Positions 15,114 through 22,933 are shown, counted from the stretch's first letter. The stretch: DNA of 29,360 bases from an uncultured Lachnospiraceae bacterium (GCA_910579425.1 CAJTVL010000048.1:1-29360); one strand, 5' to 3'. Notes: generated by a model from the letters alone, not told the origin. Program-made: numbers and translations.

Positions 15114-17378
15114 ATGGAAGGAAAAGGAAATGGTTACTGGCTGAATCAGCCGGCAAAAGACTGGGAATTGACGATACCCATCGGGAACGGAAGATTGGGG
15201 GCTTCTGTCTGGGGCGACATAGAAAAGGAACAAGTGACAATCAATGAAGAGAGTATGTGGTATGGCAGCGATAAAAGCAGAAGGAATCACCAGTCCGGCC
15301 ATTACTTTCATGAAATCAGAGAGTTGCTTTTAAAAGGAGCTGTGGAGGAGGCGCAGTTTCTGTGCCAGATGGCTATGACGGGAATGCCGAAATATATAAG
15401 GCCGTATCAGATGGCCTGTGACTTGCGGTTTCTCTTTTTTCATGAGCCAAAAAGCGCAGAGGCGCAGGAGAGGACGGTAAATTATCGAAGAGAACTGGAC
15501 ATGGATCAGGCAGTGACCAGAGTAGCCTATGAGTTGGACGGGACTTTGTATGAAAGGGAGTTTTTTGTCAGCGCCAGGTATCAGGTGCTTGTGATGAGAT
15601 TTACTGCAAAAGGGCAGGCGCGGATGAAATTCCAGTTTAACATCAACAGGCGGCCTTTTGAGGAAATATCCGGCGGAGACGGAAAACAGCATATATTTTT
15701 GCGGGGAAAATGCGGAGACGGTGTGGAATACTACAGCGGGGCGATGATCGGGGAGCAGGATGGCCATGTCATGCAAGTAGGAGATTATCTGGGACTGCAA
15801 AAGGCCTCGGATGTTGTGGTCTATTTTGACTGTGAGACAAGCTTTGCGGGAAAGAATCCGGAAGAAACCTGTATGAAACGTCTCAGAAGGGCGGCACAGG
15901 CAGGCTATGAGGCAGTGCGGCAGGCTCATATTGAGGATTACAGAAGGCTCTATAGCAGGATGAGTCTGGCTCTTGAAGAAAACAGCTTTCGGGATATTGC
16001 CCTTAACGAATTGCGGAAGAGGACAGAGGAGACAAAAGTGCGCAGATATTTGACGCAATTGGTTTTCGCTTTCGGCAGATATTTGCTGATCGCAAGTTCC
16101 AGCTCCTGCGAGCTGCCTGCGAACCTCCAGGGAATCTGGTGTGGCAGCTATGTGCCGAGATGGGAAAGCAAGTATACGATTAATATTAATACAGAAATGA
16201 ACTACTGGATGGCAGATTCCTGCGGTCTTTCGGAATGCTTTGAGCCCTATGTAAAATTGGTAAAGAAAATGGTAGAGAAAGGGCGGGACACGGCTGCATC
16301 TGTCTATCAATGCAGAGGAAGTGTGGGGCATCATAACACGGACTGTTACGGAAATACGGATATAGAGGGGCTTCCGGCCAGCGCTTATATGTGGCCCATG
16401 GGACTGGTATGGATGTCCCTTGGACTGTTTGACCATTATCGCTGTACGTTGGATAAAGAGTACCTGAAAGAAACCGTAATGCCGATACTTGAGGAAAATA
16501 TTCTTTTCTTTTATGATTACCTGTACCGGGATGAAAGTGGGGAATGGCTTACAGGCCCTTCGGTTTCACCTGAAAATACCTACCTGACAGGGGACGGGCA
16601 GAGCGCTTCGATTACGATGGCTCCTGCCATGGACAACGAGTTGCTTTGGGAGCTGTGCCAGGATTATCTGGAGGGGATAAAGGACTTGGAGGAAGAGAGA
16701 CAGCAAAAGGAAGAGGGACAATATAGCCAGACCGGTCGGATGGCACAGGAGATTTTGGAGCATCTGCCGCCAATTTCCCTGACGGCGGACGGAAGAATAC
16801 GTGAGTGGCGAGAAGACTATCAGGAAAAAGAGAAGGGGCATAGGCACCTTTCCCATCTTTTCGCCCTTTATCCCGGGCATCAGATCAGCAGGGATACGCC
16901 CAAGCTTCTGGAAGCCGTGCGTAAGACTCTGAGGGTACGCCTGGAAAATGCGCAGGGGCATATTGGATGGAGCCGCGCATGGCTGATCTGTCTCTATGCG
17001 AGACTCTGGGATTCTAAAGAAGTGGGAGAGGGAATCAGGAAGTTTTTGGAGGACAGTTTGATGGATAATCTCTATGACAGTCATCCACCGTTTCAGATAG
17101 ACGGAAACTTTGGAATATGCGCGGGAATTGTGGAGGCCATAGCCCAGAGCGATGGTGAAAATGTATATCTGCTCCCGGCTATACCAAAGGAGTGGGAGAG
17201 TGGATGTGTGAAAGGACTGAGACGGCCCAAAGGGCTTATCCTGGATCTGTGCTGGGAAAAAGATCAAGTGAAATTTTCGTTGATCTCTTTGAAAAAACAG
17301 CAGGTGGAGGTTTATTGCCGGGGACAGCAAAAGACAGTCATGTTGGAGAAGGGACAGACCTGCGAGGGAAGGTTTTAG
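15114..17378 (+). CDS. GH95 glycoside hydrolase (alpha-L-fucosidase/alpha-L-galactosidase family)
   Basis: A GH95 enzyme of 754 aa if started at ATG 15114 (AAGGG 4 nt upstream), within a continuous frame open from 14694 (894 codons). It begins with WELTIPIGNGRLGASVWG, the usual GH95 N-terminal sandwich domain. The (alpha/alpha)6 catalytic region has NINTEMNYW (asparagines that assist the water), SPEN (the acid glutamate), GHRHLSHLFALYPG and IDGNFG (aspartate). It would cleave terminal alpha-1,2-fucose or alpha-L-galactose from glycans. No signal peptide is seen, so it is probably cytoplasmic and acts on imported oligosaccharides. The upstream remnant of a sugar-binding lipoprotein suggests it once sat in a transporter operon. 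The methyltransferase gene starts 9 bp later. Confidence 0.88.
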   Translation: MEGKGNGYWLNQPAKDWELTIPIGNGRLGASVWGDIEKEQVTINEESMWYGSDKSRRNHQSGHYFHEIRELLLKGAVEEAQFLCQMAMTGMPKYIRPYQMACDLRFLFFHEPKSAEAQERTVNYRRELDMDQAVTRVAYELDGTLYEREFFVSARYQVLVMRFTAKGQARMKFQFNINRRPFEEISGGDGKQHIFLRGKCGDGVEYYSGAMIGEQDGHVMQVGDYLGLQKASDVVVYFDCETSFAGKNPEETCMKRLRRAAQAGYEAVRQAHIEDYRRLYSRMSLALEENSFRDIALNELRKRTEETKVRRYLTQLVFAFGRYLLIASSSSCELPANLQGIWCGSYVPRWESKYTININTEMNYWMADSCGLSECFEPYVKLVKKMVEKGRDTAASVYQCRGSVGHHNTDCYGNTDIEGLPASAYMWPMGLVWMSLGLFDHYRCTLDKEYLKETVMPILEENILFFYDYLYRDESGEWLTGPSVSPENTYLTGDGQSASITMAPAMDNELLWELCQDYLEGIKDLEEERQQKEEGQYSQTGRMAQEILEHLPPISLTADGRIREWREDYQEKEKGHRHLSHLFALYPGHQISRDTPKLLEAVRKTLRVRLENAQGHIGWSRAWLICLYARLWDSKEVGEGIRKFLEDSLMDNLYDSHPPFQIDGNFGICAGIVEAIAQSDGENVYLLPAIPKEWESGCVKGLRRPKGLILDLCWEKDQVKFSLISLKKQQVEVYCRGQQKTVMLEKGQTCEGRF

Positions 17379-17387
17379 GAGACAGAT

Positions 17388-18131
17388 ATGACGAATGAAT
17401 ATGAAAAGAAAGAATTTTTTGACCAATATGCCCAAATGCCGCGCAGCAAAGGAGGGCTTCCTGCCGCCGGAGAGTGGCATCAGCTAAGGCCGCTGTTTCC
17501 TCCGCTTGAGGGAAAAAGCGTGTTGGATTTGGGATGCGGCTATGGCTGGCACTGCAAATTTGCAGAGGAACAGGGCGGCGCCCGGATATTGGGGATTGAC
17601 TTAAGCGAGCGGATGATTGCGGAGGCCAAAAGGCGCAACAGCGGGGCGAAAATTACGTACCGGGTCTGCGGCATAGAAGAGTATGAGTATCCGGAGGGCA
17701 TATGGGATTTGGTGGTTTCCAATCTGGCGCTTCATTATATCGAGGATTTGGAGCAGGTATTTCAGAAGGTACACAGAACATTAAAGCCGGAGGGAATTTT
17801 CCTTTTTAATATCGAGCATCCGGTTTTTACTGCCGGTCAGGGGCAGGACTGGATCTATGAAAAGAATGGGCGGCCGCAGTACTGGCCGGTTGACGATTAT
17901 TTCATGCCCGGCGAAAGAAGGACAAACTTTTTAGGATGCGATGTAATAAAACAGCACCATACTCTGACGCAGATCATGATGGGGCTGATCAATAGCGGGT
18001 TTGGTCTTGAGGCCGTGGAGGAGGCGAAGCCGCCGGAGGAGATGATGGATATTCCCGGAATGAGGGATGAACTGCGCAGGCCCATGATGCTGTTAGTGAA
18101 GGCGAGGGTGAGGCAGAAGGAGGTTTTTTGA
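17388..18131 (+). CDS. Class I SAM-dependent methyltransferase
   Basis: A 247-aa methyltransferase (Methyltransf_11/25-like). It opens EYEKKEFFDQYAQMPRSKGG, then motif I VLDLGCGYGWHC (near residue 45), acidic LGIDLSERMI, post-I NLALHYIEDL and a typical YRCF-like C-terminal sheet. The substrate is unknown; small molecules are likely. The ATG at 17388 follows TAGGAGA and lies 9 bp behind the GH95 stop, so the two are co-transcribed. An unusual in-frame open stretch of about 50 codons follows its TGA stop (see 18132-18281). Confidence 0.86.
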   Translation: MTNEYEKKEFFDQYAQMPRSKGGLPAAGEWHQLRPLFPPLEGKSVLDLGCGYGWHCKFAEEQGGARILGIDLSERMIAEAKRRNSGAKITYRVCGIEEYEYPEGIWDLVVSNLALHYIEDLEQVFQKVHRTLKPEGIFLFNIEHPVFTAGQGQDWIYEKNGRPQYWPVDDYFMPGERRTNFLGCDVIKQHHTLTQIMMGLINSGFGLEAVEEAKPPEEMMDIPGMRDELRRPMMLLVKARVRQKEVF

Positions 18132-18281
18132 AGATTTTTTTGCGGTGGTGATATTGGATTTGGCTCTCTTGATTATGCAAAGGGAAACGAGATTTTACAG
18201 GTAAAGCAGCAGGCGGAAATATATCCGCCTGCCCTGAAAAAAGCTTTGATTGAGTTCTTAGGGATCTTTGCGGCCAGGTGA
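18132..18281 (+). pseudogene. Startless in-frame coding fragment after the methyltransferase stop
   Basis: Directly after the TGA at 18129-18131, in the same frame, 49 codons stay open to TGA 18279-18281 and encode a protein-like tail (CGGDIGFGSLDYAKGNE, then AEIYPPALKKALIEFLGIF). There is no ATG, GTG or TTG in this frame, so it cannot be an independent gene. It may be the end of a lost neighbouring gene or, less likely, a read-through extension. An 8-bp hairpin (GCAGGCGG/CCGCCTGC) lies within it without a T-tract. Confidence 0.3.
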
Positions 18282-18335
18282 CGGTTCTGTGTTCAGAGAG
18301 CAAAGAATCCAATTAATTTTTCAGGAGGTGTAAGT

Positions 18336-18740
18336 ATGATTCGGTATGCGGAGGATTATGATTTGGATCTGTTATGTAAATATGACAGACATATTTCCAG
18401 AGCGGAATTAGGGAGCTGCATAAAGGCAAAAAGAGTTTTAATCATGTTTCATGATGACATTTTTATCGGATGGCTGCGGTTTAATTTGTTTTGGGATAAT
18501 ATCCCCTTTATGAATATGCTGCATTTTGTGGAGGAATACAGAGGAAAGGGATATGGCAGCAGGTTAGTCAGCTTTTGGGAAAAGGAAATGTTGAAGAGCG
18601 GGTATAAAATGGTTTTGACTTCCACGCAATCCGATGAGCGGGGACAATTCTTTTATAGAAAAAACGGATATGTGGATTGCGGCTCTTTATTGCTGCCCGG
18701 GGAACCCCTGGAGATTATTCTCAGAAAAAATTTGGAGTAG
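18336..18740 (+). CDS. GNAT family N-acetyltransferase
   Basis: A 134-aa GNAT protein. FIGWLRFNLFWDNIPFMNML forms the central strands, followed by the acetyl-CoA site VEEYRGKGYGSRLVSFWEKE (RGKGYG motif, about residues 68-80) and FFYRKNGYVDCG at the end. It would acetylate a small molecule or protein amine; the acceptor is unknown. AGGAGG lies 7 nt before the ATG. It follows the methyltransferase fragment region by 54 bp, so it may be transcribed with the GH95-methyltransferase genes. The 198 bases after it hold only the promoter of the next gene. Confidence 0.85.
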   Translation: MIRYAEDYDLDLLCKYDRHISRAELGSCIKAKRVLIMFHDDIFIGWLRFNLFWDNIPFMNMLHFVEEYRGKGYGSRLVSFWEKEMLKSGYKMVLTSTQSDERGQFFYRKNGYVDCGSLLLPGEPLEIILRKNLE

Positions 18741-18865
18741 TTCATCCGCCTGACGGGAAGATGGCAGGAGAATGACAAAATTTGGGATGTTTTGCGGAGA
18801 AGAGTAAAGCAGGTATATCATTTCAACAGAAGTCTTTGCACATAAGGAGCCTTCCCGGATCGCCA

Positions 18866-18894
18866 TAGACTTTACACTCTAATTATGGTATACT
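18866..18894 (+). promoter_or_regulatory. Promoter of the first 63-aa paralogue
   Basis: TAGACT (18866-18871) and TATACT (18889-18894) have a 17-bp spacer, with the extended -10 TATGG just before TATACT. The same layout precedes the paralogue at 27547. Confidence 0.55.
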
Positions 18895-18938
18895 AAATTT
18901 AGTCCGATAGAGCGTATCTTTAATTGGGAGGTGACCAA

Positions 18939-19130
18939 ATGCCTAGTAATGGAGAAATCGTAAAAGATGTAGTCGATCAGTTTCAAAAGGTGCAAAATCA
19001 TATGAAAAATGCTAAAGATGAAAATGCAGCAAAGACATACGAAGGACTGAAAAAGGATTATCGGTCATTGAAAGCGATTTTAACTTCGTTAGGTGTGAAT
19101 CTTACTGATATTGATGAAATTAAGGAATAA
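18939..19130 (+). CDS. 63-aa helical small protein (paralogue of 27547-27741)
   Basis: A small charged, helical protein (MPSNGEIVKDVVDQFQKVQNH...) ending LGVNLTDIDEIKE. It aligns along its whole length with the product at 27547: matching positions include DxxKxY-type helix residues, DENAxKTYExLKxxY and the end GVNLTxIDxIKE. No domain is recognised; a coiled-coil or helical-hairpin fold is likely. ATG 18939 follows GGGAGGTG with good spacing, and an extended -10 promoter lies 45 bp upstream. The gene stands alone, which argues for a diffusible small protein rather than an operon subunit. Confidence 0.7.
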   Translation: MPSNGEIVKDVVDQFQKVQNHMKNAKDENAAKTYEGLKKDYRSLKAILTSLGVNLTDIDEIKE

Positions 19131-19205
19131 TTGCTGTTTAAGATTTACGCTAACCTGAAACAGTATGACGGGGCTTTTCCCACCGAAAAAGAAAAAGGAT
19201 GATAC

Positions 19206-19225
19206 TGTGAAAAATTTTTTTCACA
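19206..19225. promoter_or_regulatory. AT-rich palindrome upstream of the Cys-containing small protein
   Basis: TGTGAAAAA (19206-19214) and TTTTTCACA (19217-19225) form a 9-bp inverted repeat around TT. It could be an operator for the gene at 19299 or a weak terminator for the one at 18939. The spacing does not fit the standard CRP/FNR or Rex sites. Confidence 0.3.
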
Positions 19226-19298
19226 AACAAACTTGTTCGTTTTGCAAATATTGTGCCAACGCCCAAATTTGCAGGTGTTGGCAGAATGGAGGATTATG

Positions 19299-19655
19299 AT
19301 GGATCAAAATGTGAGAACCTATGTAGAGCAGAAAGTGAAAGAGATGATCAGCGCCCATTCCTGCTGTGCGGAAGCCAAAGCGGCAGGACAGAGTTGGCTG
19401 GACGCTTTGGGGACGGAGCGTGAGGACGAACAGACGAGGGCGCTGATTGCCGAATTAGAGCAGGATATTGTGACGGTGGACGGACTGATTGCCTTTGCAG
19501 GCTCTGAGGCGGGAGCGAAAGTATTTGGCGAGGAAATGGCCGGAAAAGTAAAAGCCCATGGGGAAGAACTGAAAGAAGCGGGGGCAAAGTATTGCGATTG
19601 TGCCGCATGCGCCGCAGTAGCCGCGATTCTGGAGAAGAAAGAGGAAATGCTCTAA
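19299..19655 (+). CDS. 118-aa Cys-containing small protein, unknown function
   Basis: A soluble helical protein (MDQNVRTYVEQKVKEMI...) with two cysteine groups, HSCCAEAK near residues 20-27 and YCDCAACAAV near 98-107, which could bind a metal or undergo redox changes. Similar proteins are common in clostridia and I recall them sometimes carrying an unsupported Hsp90 chaperone label; there is no Hsp90 ATPase domain here. GGAGG is 6 nt ahead of ATG 19299 (an ATG at 19296 is only 3 nt away). A GCCAAC/GTTGGC inverted repeat (19255-19282) lies just upstream of the ribosome site. It is followed after 18 bp by the MmcQ/YjbR gene, so the two probably share a transcript. Confidence 0.7.
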   Translation: MDQNVRTYVEQKVKEMISAHSCCAEAKAAGQSWLDALGTEREDEQTRALIAELEQDIVTVDGLIAFAGSEAGAKVFGEEMAGKVKAHGEELKEAGAKYCDCAACAAVAAILEKKEEML

Positions 19656-19673
19656 AGACAGGAAAGAAATGGC

Positions 19674-20072
19674 ATGGACAGAGAAGAGATTTTTCAGTAT
19701 GTCAAAGCGCGTTACGGCACGGAGCCGGATTATCCATGGCATGACGATAATGCCGTGCTGCGGCACAAAGAAAATAGAAAATGGTACGGCCTTGTGATGG
19801 AAGTGGGACGGGATAAGCTGGGCCTTAAGGGGAGCGGGAGGGTGGACGTCATTAATTTGAAAAGCGACTCCGCCCTGATCGGCTCTCTGAGAACCAGGCC
19901 GGGTTTTCACCCGGCTTATCATATGAATAAGGATCAATGGGTTACTCTGCGGCTGGATGGCAGCGTTGCAAAGGATGAGCTGAAAAGCCTGCTTGACTTA
20001 AGCTTTCAGTTGACCGGGCCGAAAAGAAAGCGTACAAGTACGCCGTGTGCAAGCATACCCGATAATTTCTAA
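19674..20072 (+). CDS. MmcQ/YjbR family protein
   Basis: A 132-aa member of the MmcQ/YjbR (CyaY-like fold) family. It shows the family pattern MDREEIFQYVKARYGTEPDYPW, then RKWYGLVMEV, DVINLKSD, FHPAYHMNKDQWVTLRLDG and a final DLSFQLTGPK. These proteins are small, cytosolic and sometimes called DNA-binding, but their function is not settled. The gene follows the 118-aa protein by 18 bp and ends at a strong terminator right after its stop codon. The last dozen residues (after PKRKR) extend beyond the usual family end. Confidence 0.85.
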   Translation: MDREEIFQYVKARYGTEPDYPWHDDNAVLRHKENRKWYGLVMEVGRDKLGLKGSGRVDVINLKSDSALIGSLRTRPGFHPAYHMNKDQWVTLRLDGSVAKDELKSLLDLSFQLTGPKRKRTSTPCASIPDNF

Positions 20073-20099
20073 GGCAGGGATAGAGCTCCCTGCCTTTTT
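20073..20099 (+). terminator. Rho-independent terminator
   Basis: GGCAGGGA (20073-20080) and TCCCTGCC (20087-20094) form an 8-bp stem with a 6-nt loop, followed by TTTTT. It closes the 19299-20072 transcript and lies between two convergent genes. Confidence 0.88.
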
Positions 20100-20110
20100 C
20101 CTGTGCGATA

Positions 20111-21382
20111 TTAAAGAATATAATCGGTAATACAATCATACCATTGTACATAGGTCACGCCGTTTACGGTAAGCTGATCATTTTCCGGCAGCTGTTCGCT
20201 CCATTTTTTCTTATAGCGGTCGATGGCCCAATCATCGCGGTTGAATCTGCGCCACAGGATGGTCTTTCCGTTTTTGTCCAGAAACTGCTCGGAAACCACG
20301 CCGTGGTTATAGGTTTCAATATCCATCACACACACCGTGTCATAGCTCTTGCCGCCAATCGTAACGGTATATCTGCCAACGATGTCCAGGAGAAAATCCT
20401 TATTTGCGCTTGTAACAGAAGTTCCGACTCTCTTAATATCTCCCTTGACCGACAGATTGGTTTCGTTGCCGCAATTATCCTCGCCAAATCCCCAGTTAGG
20501 CATGAATTCATCCCCGTCCAGGAAGGTAATGTAATTGCGGACGTCTCCATCATTTCGAAGGGTTGCCAGATAGCGGCAATGGGTATCCGTAAGCTGTGCT
20601 ACGAAGGTGCGGTTGATCACTTCTTCTTTATTTGAGTAGGCTGCCTCTCTGGCCGTAAGCTCTACGCCCTCGATACCGTGAACCTTAGCCTTGCCGGTCA
20701 CCTGCAGGTCGTATACATGGCTGCACTTGCGGGAAGGAATATCGTACATACCCCAGGATATTTTTTCGCCGGGCTTAGGGATCAGGAACCATCCCATAAG
20801 CTCTTCCCACTTTACGGAAAAAGGAGCCTGGGAGCTTGCTTCAATTTTGTATTCGGGGATAAATTCGGGTAATCTTTTCATTTCGTTTTCTCCTTTCGAT
20901 ACCTGGATGCGATATGGATATTGGTATTTAAAGTTTTGCTTTGCCGTATGCAGTCTGCTCTTTACCGTCCCCACAGGAATGTCAAGCTGCCTTGCGATCT
21001 CGGCCTGGGGCAGTTCTTTCCAAAAATAAAGGTACAGGATTTGCTTATCTTTATCGCCAAGAAGGTCCAGGGTTTCTCTTACGGCAGTGACCACCGAAAG
21101 GCCGTGTCTGCTGTCGGAGAGTTCCCTGTCTGTGATCTCATCAAGCGGAATTCCATACTGGGCCGCCTTTTTTCTGAAATAATCATTACATTTGTTTCTG
21201 GCGATGCTGATCATCCACGCTTTGAAAGATTCCCTGTTTTTTAATTGGGGGAATTTTTGGCAGGCGGCAAGATAAACTTCCTGCAGCACATCATCCGCAT
21301 CCGCTTTTGGGCTTATGCGAAATCTCACAAAGCGCTCCACAAATACCCGTTCTGCGTTCAGCAATTTTTCAAACTCATCCAT
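20111..21382 (-). CDS. ECF-type sigma factor fused to a C-terminal domain of unknown function
   Basis: A 423-aa fusion. Residues 1-167 form a complete ECF sigma factor: region 2 (DADDVLQEVYLAACQKFPQL, SFKAWMISIARNKCNDYFRK) and region 4 (LYFWKELPQAEIARQLDI, VGTVKSRLHTAKQNF). Residues 168-423 begin MKRLPEFIPEYKIE and form a mostly beta-rich domain I do not recognise (WEELMGWFLIPKPGEK, YDIETYNHGVV-like segments). The join reads VSKGENE, where the codons encode an AAGGAG ribosome site. AAGGAGGTGAGG precedes ATG 21382 and an ECF-type promoter lies upstream, suggesting self-activation. The C-terminal domain could act as sensor or inhibitor of the sigma part, or as an effector made separately from the internal start. 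Confidence 0.85.
   Translation of the reverse strand: MDEFEKLLNAERVFVERFVRFRISPKADADDVLQEVYLAACQKFPQLKNRESFKAWMISIARNKCNDYFRKKAAQYGIPLDEITDRELSDSRHGLSVVTAVRETLDLLGDKDKQILYLYFWKELPQAEIARQLDIPVGTVKSRLHTAKQNFKYQYPYRIQVSKGENEMKRLPEFIPEYKIEASSQAPFSVKWEELMGWFLIPKPGEKISWGMYDIPSRKCSHVYDLQVTGKAKVHGIEGVELTAREAAYSNKEEVINRTFVAQLTDTHCRYLATLRNDGDVRNYITFLDGDEFMPNWGFGEDNCGNETNLSVKGDIKRVGTSVTSANKDFLLDIVGRYTVTIGGKSYDTVCVMDIETYNHGVVSEQFLDKNGKTILWRRFNRDDWAIDRYKKKWSEQLPENDQLTVNGVTYVQWYDCITDYIL
20879..20895 (-). promoter_or_regulatory. Internal ribosome binding site and ATG inside the sigma-factor fusion
   Basis: Leftward, AAGGAG (20895-20890) lies exactly 8 nt before ATG 20881-20879, at the boundary between the sigma factor and the C-terminal domain. 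It would allow a separate 256-aa protein to be made from the same mRNA. Confidence 0.6.
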
Positions 21383-21431
21383 ATCCTCACCTCCTTCATT
21401 TTATGAGTGATGAAAACCGGTTCCACTTATA

Positions 21432-21460
21432 TAGACGGGGGGCAGGTATCGAAAGGTTCA
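21432..21460 (-). promoter_or_regulatory. ECF-type promoter of the sigma-factor gene
   Basis: Leftward, TGAACC (21460-21455) followed by TTT, then 17 bp in all to CGTCTA (21437-21432). The AAC/CGTC pair is the hallmark of promoters read by ECF sigma factors in Firmicutes, and lies about 50 bp before the sigma gene, as for autoregulated ECF genes. Confidence 0.6.
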
Positions 21461-21486
21461 TTTCAGAAGAAAATTTTTGCCCTCCG

Positions 21487-22890
21487 CTACAAAGAAAGAT
21501 CATACATGGTCAGATACTCCCTGGTATTCTCGCACATCTCTCTGAAAAGCCTGCGGGCATTATCCAGTCCGCAGGTGACCAAAGGATCGTTTGCAAAGGC
21601 GGCAAAGATTTTCTCCGTATCCCTTTGGGCGATTCCCACGGAGAGCAGTTCCTGTTCCCAGCAGATTCTGGCGATCAGGGGATAAATTTCCTCCGGTATG
21701 GGGCCGGCCAGTACAGGGGTCAGGCTTCCGGCGCGGAAAACGGCGTTGGTCTCCACCACGGCGCCCAGAGGAAGATTGGGAATCTGTCCCTGGTTGGGAA
21801 TGTTCACATTGGTGACCAGATCGCAAAGGCCCAAAAGGGCGCGGATCTGATTGACCCCTTCCTCCCCGGTGCCGCTGATGGTCACCTGCTCTTCCCCGCA
21901 TCTTAAGCGTCTGCTTCTTTCCAGGCGGTTTTGCAGATCGTTTTTTCTCCAGGCCACAGAGGTCAGGCCAAACTGCATTTCCGTGACTCTCTCAGGACTT
22001 TCCAGATACCAGTTCCCCGGACAGAATTCCGCCAGATGGCGGTCGCCTGCGGCGGCAATATAGCCGTAGCGGAGGAAAAGATCCATCTTGACTTTTTCGG
22101 TGCTGGAAAAGCTGTCATTCATCCAGTTGGAATCCACATTTTTGTCGCCGGTGCGGTAGCCCTCCCGGTATTTCTCACAAAATTTCCGGTAATGGGGAAA
22201 CAGGTTGGTGGAATGCCAGAAGGCTTCAGTGAGCCATGTGAAGTGGTTGACGCCCACCGGGTTTACCTTGATCTCATGGCGGTCTACCTCTTTTTCCCCA
22301 AAGAACTCATCCACCATGCGGGCCAGGAATTTCTGGGTGCCGAAAACCTCATGGCAGCAGCCGAAGGCTTTGATCTGGGGAAATACCCGGTAGAGGGTTT
22401 TGACGCAAAGGGTCATGGGGTTGGTGTAATTGATCACCCAGGCGTTCGGGCAGTGGGCTTTGATGGCCTGTCCGATTTCCTCAAACATGGGAAGGGCGCG
22501 CATGGCCCGCAGAATGCCGCCGGGGCCGGAGGTGTCCCCTACGGACTGGTAAATCCCGTATTTTTCAGGGGCATGGACATCGGACTGCATCTCATCAAAG
22601 GTGCCGGGAAGGATGGAGATGACCACGAAGTCGGCGCCCGTAAGGGCCTGGGGAAGGGTGGGGACTGCCTGATAGCGCCAGTGGGATTTGGCCCCCTGGG
22701 CGGTGCGGAATTGATTTCCGATGATCTCATTGTCTTTTGCGGCCTGAAAATCAATATCATAGAGAGCCACCTCCCCGCTGATGTCGCCGCAGGCGGCCAG
22801 ATCGCTCATCAGTCCCCAGGCCCAGCCCCGGGAGCCGCCGCCGATGTAGGCAATTTTTAGCTGCGTTACTTGTTGGTTTAAGTATTTCAT
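21487..22890 (-). CDS. lplD: GH4 alpha-galacturonidase (LplD-like)
   Basis: A 467-aa family 4 glycosidase, NAD- and Mn-dependent. The dinucleotide site IGGGSRGWAWG is near residues 16-26, NPM at 157-159, the metal-binding CHEV at 179-182, and GVNHFTW follows. CHEV, rather than CHSV or CNVP, is the reported hallmark of GH4 alpha-galacturonidases, which free galacturonate from small oligomers in the cytoplasm. The adjacent uxaA and uxaB genes support this specificity. ATG 22890 is the first good start; the AGGAG site is about 13 nt away, which is long. It is divergent from the AraC regulator. A small hairpin plus T-run lies just ahead of its ribosome site. A paralogous alpha-glucosidase role is less likely. 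Confidence 0.85.
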   Translation of the reverse strand: MKYLNQQVTQLKIAYIGGGSRGWAWGLMSDLAACGDISGEVALYDIDFQAAKDNEIIGNQFRTAQGAKSHWRYQAVPTLPQALTGADFVVISILPGTFDEMQSDVHAPEKYGIYQSVGDTSGPGGILRAMRALPMFEEIGQAIKAHCPNAWVINYTNPMTLCVKTLYRVFPQIKAFGCCHEVFGTQKFLARMVDEFFGEKEVDRHEIKVNPVGVNHFTWLTEAFWHSTNLFPHYRKFCEKYREGYRTGDKNVDSNWMNDSFSSTEKVKMDLFLRYGYIAAAGDRHLAEFCPGNWYLESPERVTEMQFGLTSVAWRKNDLQNRLERSRRLRCGEEQVTISGTGEEGVNQIRALLGLCDLVTNVNIPNQGQIPNLPLGAVVETNAVFRAGSLTPVLAGPIPEEIYPLIARICWEQELLSVGIAQRDTEKIFAAFANDPLVTCGLDNARRLFREMCENTREYLTMYDLSL

Positions 22891-22915
22891 TTTTGTATCT
22901 GTGCTCCTTTCAAAA

Positions 22916-22933
22916 ACCGGAGGGCTTTCCGGT
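22916..22933 (-). promoter_or_regulatory. Hairpin with T-run in the lplD leader
   Basis: Leftward, ACCGGA (22933-22928) pairs with TCCGGT (22921-22916), followed by a run of T just before AAAGGAG. The 6-bp stem is weak for a terminator; it may be a regulator site or an attenuator. Confidence 0.3.

Noticed and set aside
15330..16436. Long leftward open frame (368 codons) inside the GH95 gene
   Set aside because: It is antisense to conserved catalytic motifs of GH95 and has no protein-like features; it is a shadow of GC-biased codon use.
18195..18235. Terminator at the GCAGGCGG/CCGCCTGC hairpin
   Set aside because: No T-tract follows on either strand.
19206..19225. CRP/FNR or Rex operator
   Set aside because: Half-sites resemble TGTGA/TCACA, but the spacing is 10 rather than 6 bases for CRP/FNR and too wide for Rex.
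19299..19655. Hsp90 chaperone label
   Set aside because: The protein has only 118 residues and no GHKL ATPase motifs.
21931..22860. Long rightward open frame (309 codons) inside lplD
   Set aside because: It is antisense to the GH4 active-site region and has the glycine/valine-rich look of a reverse-strand shadow.
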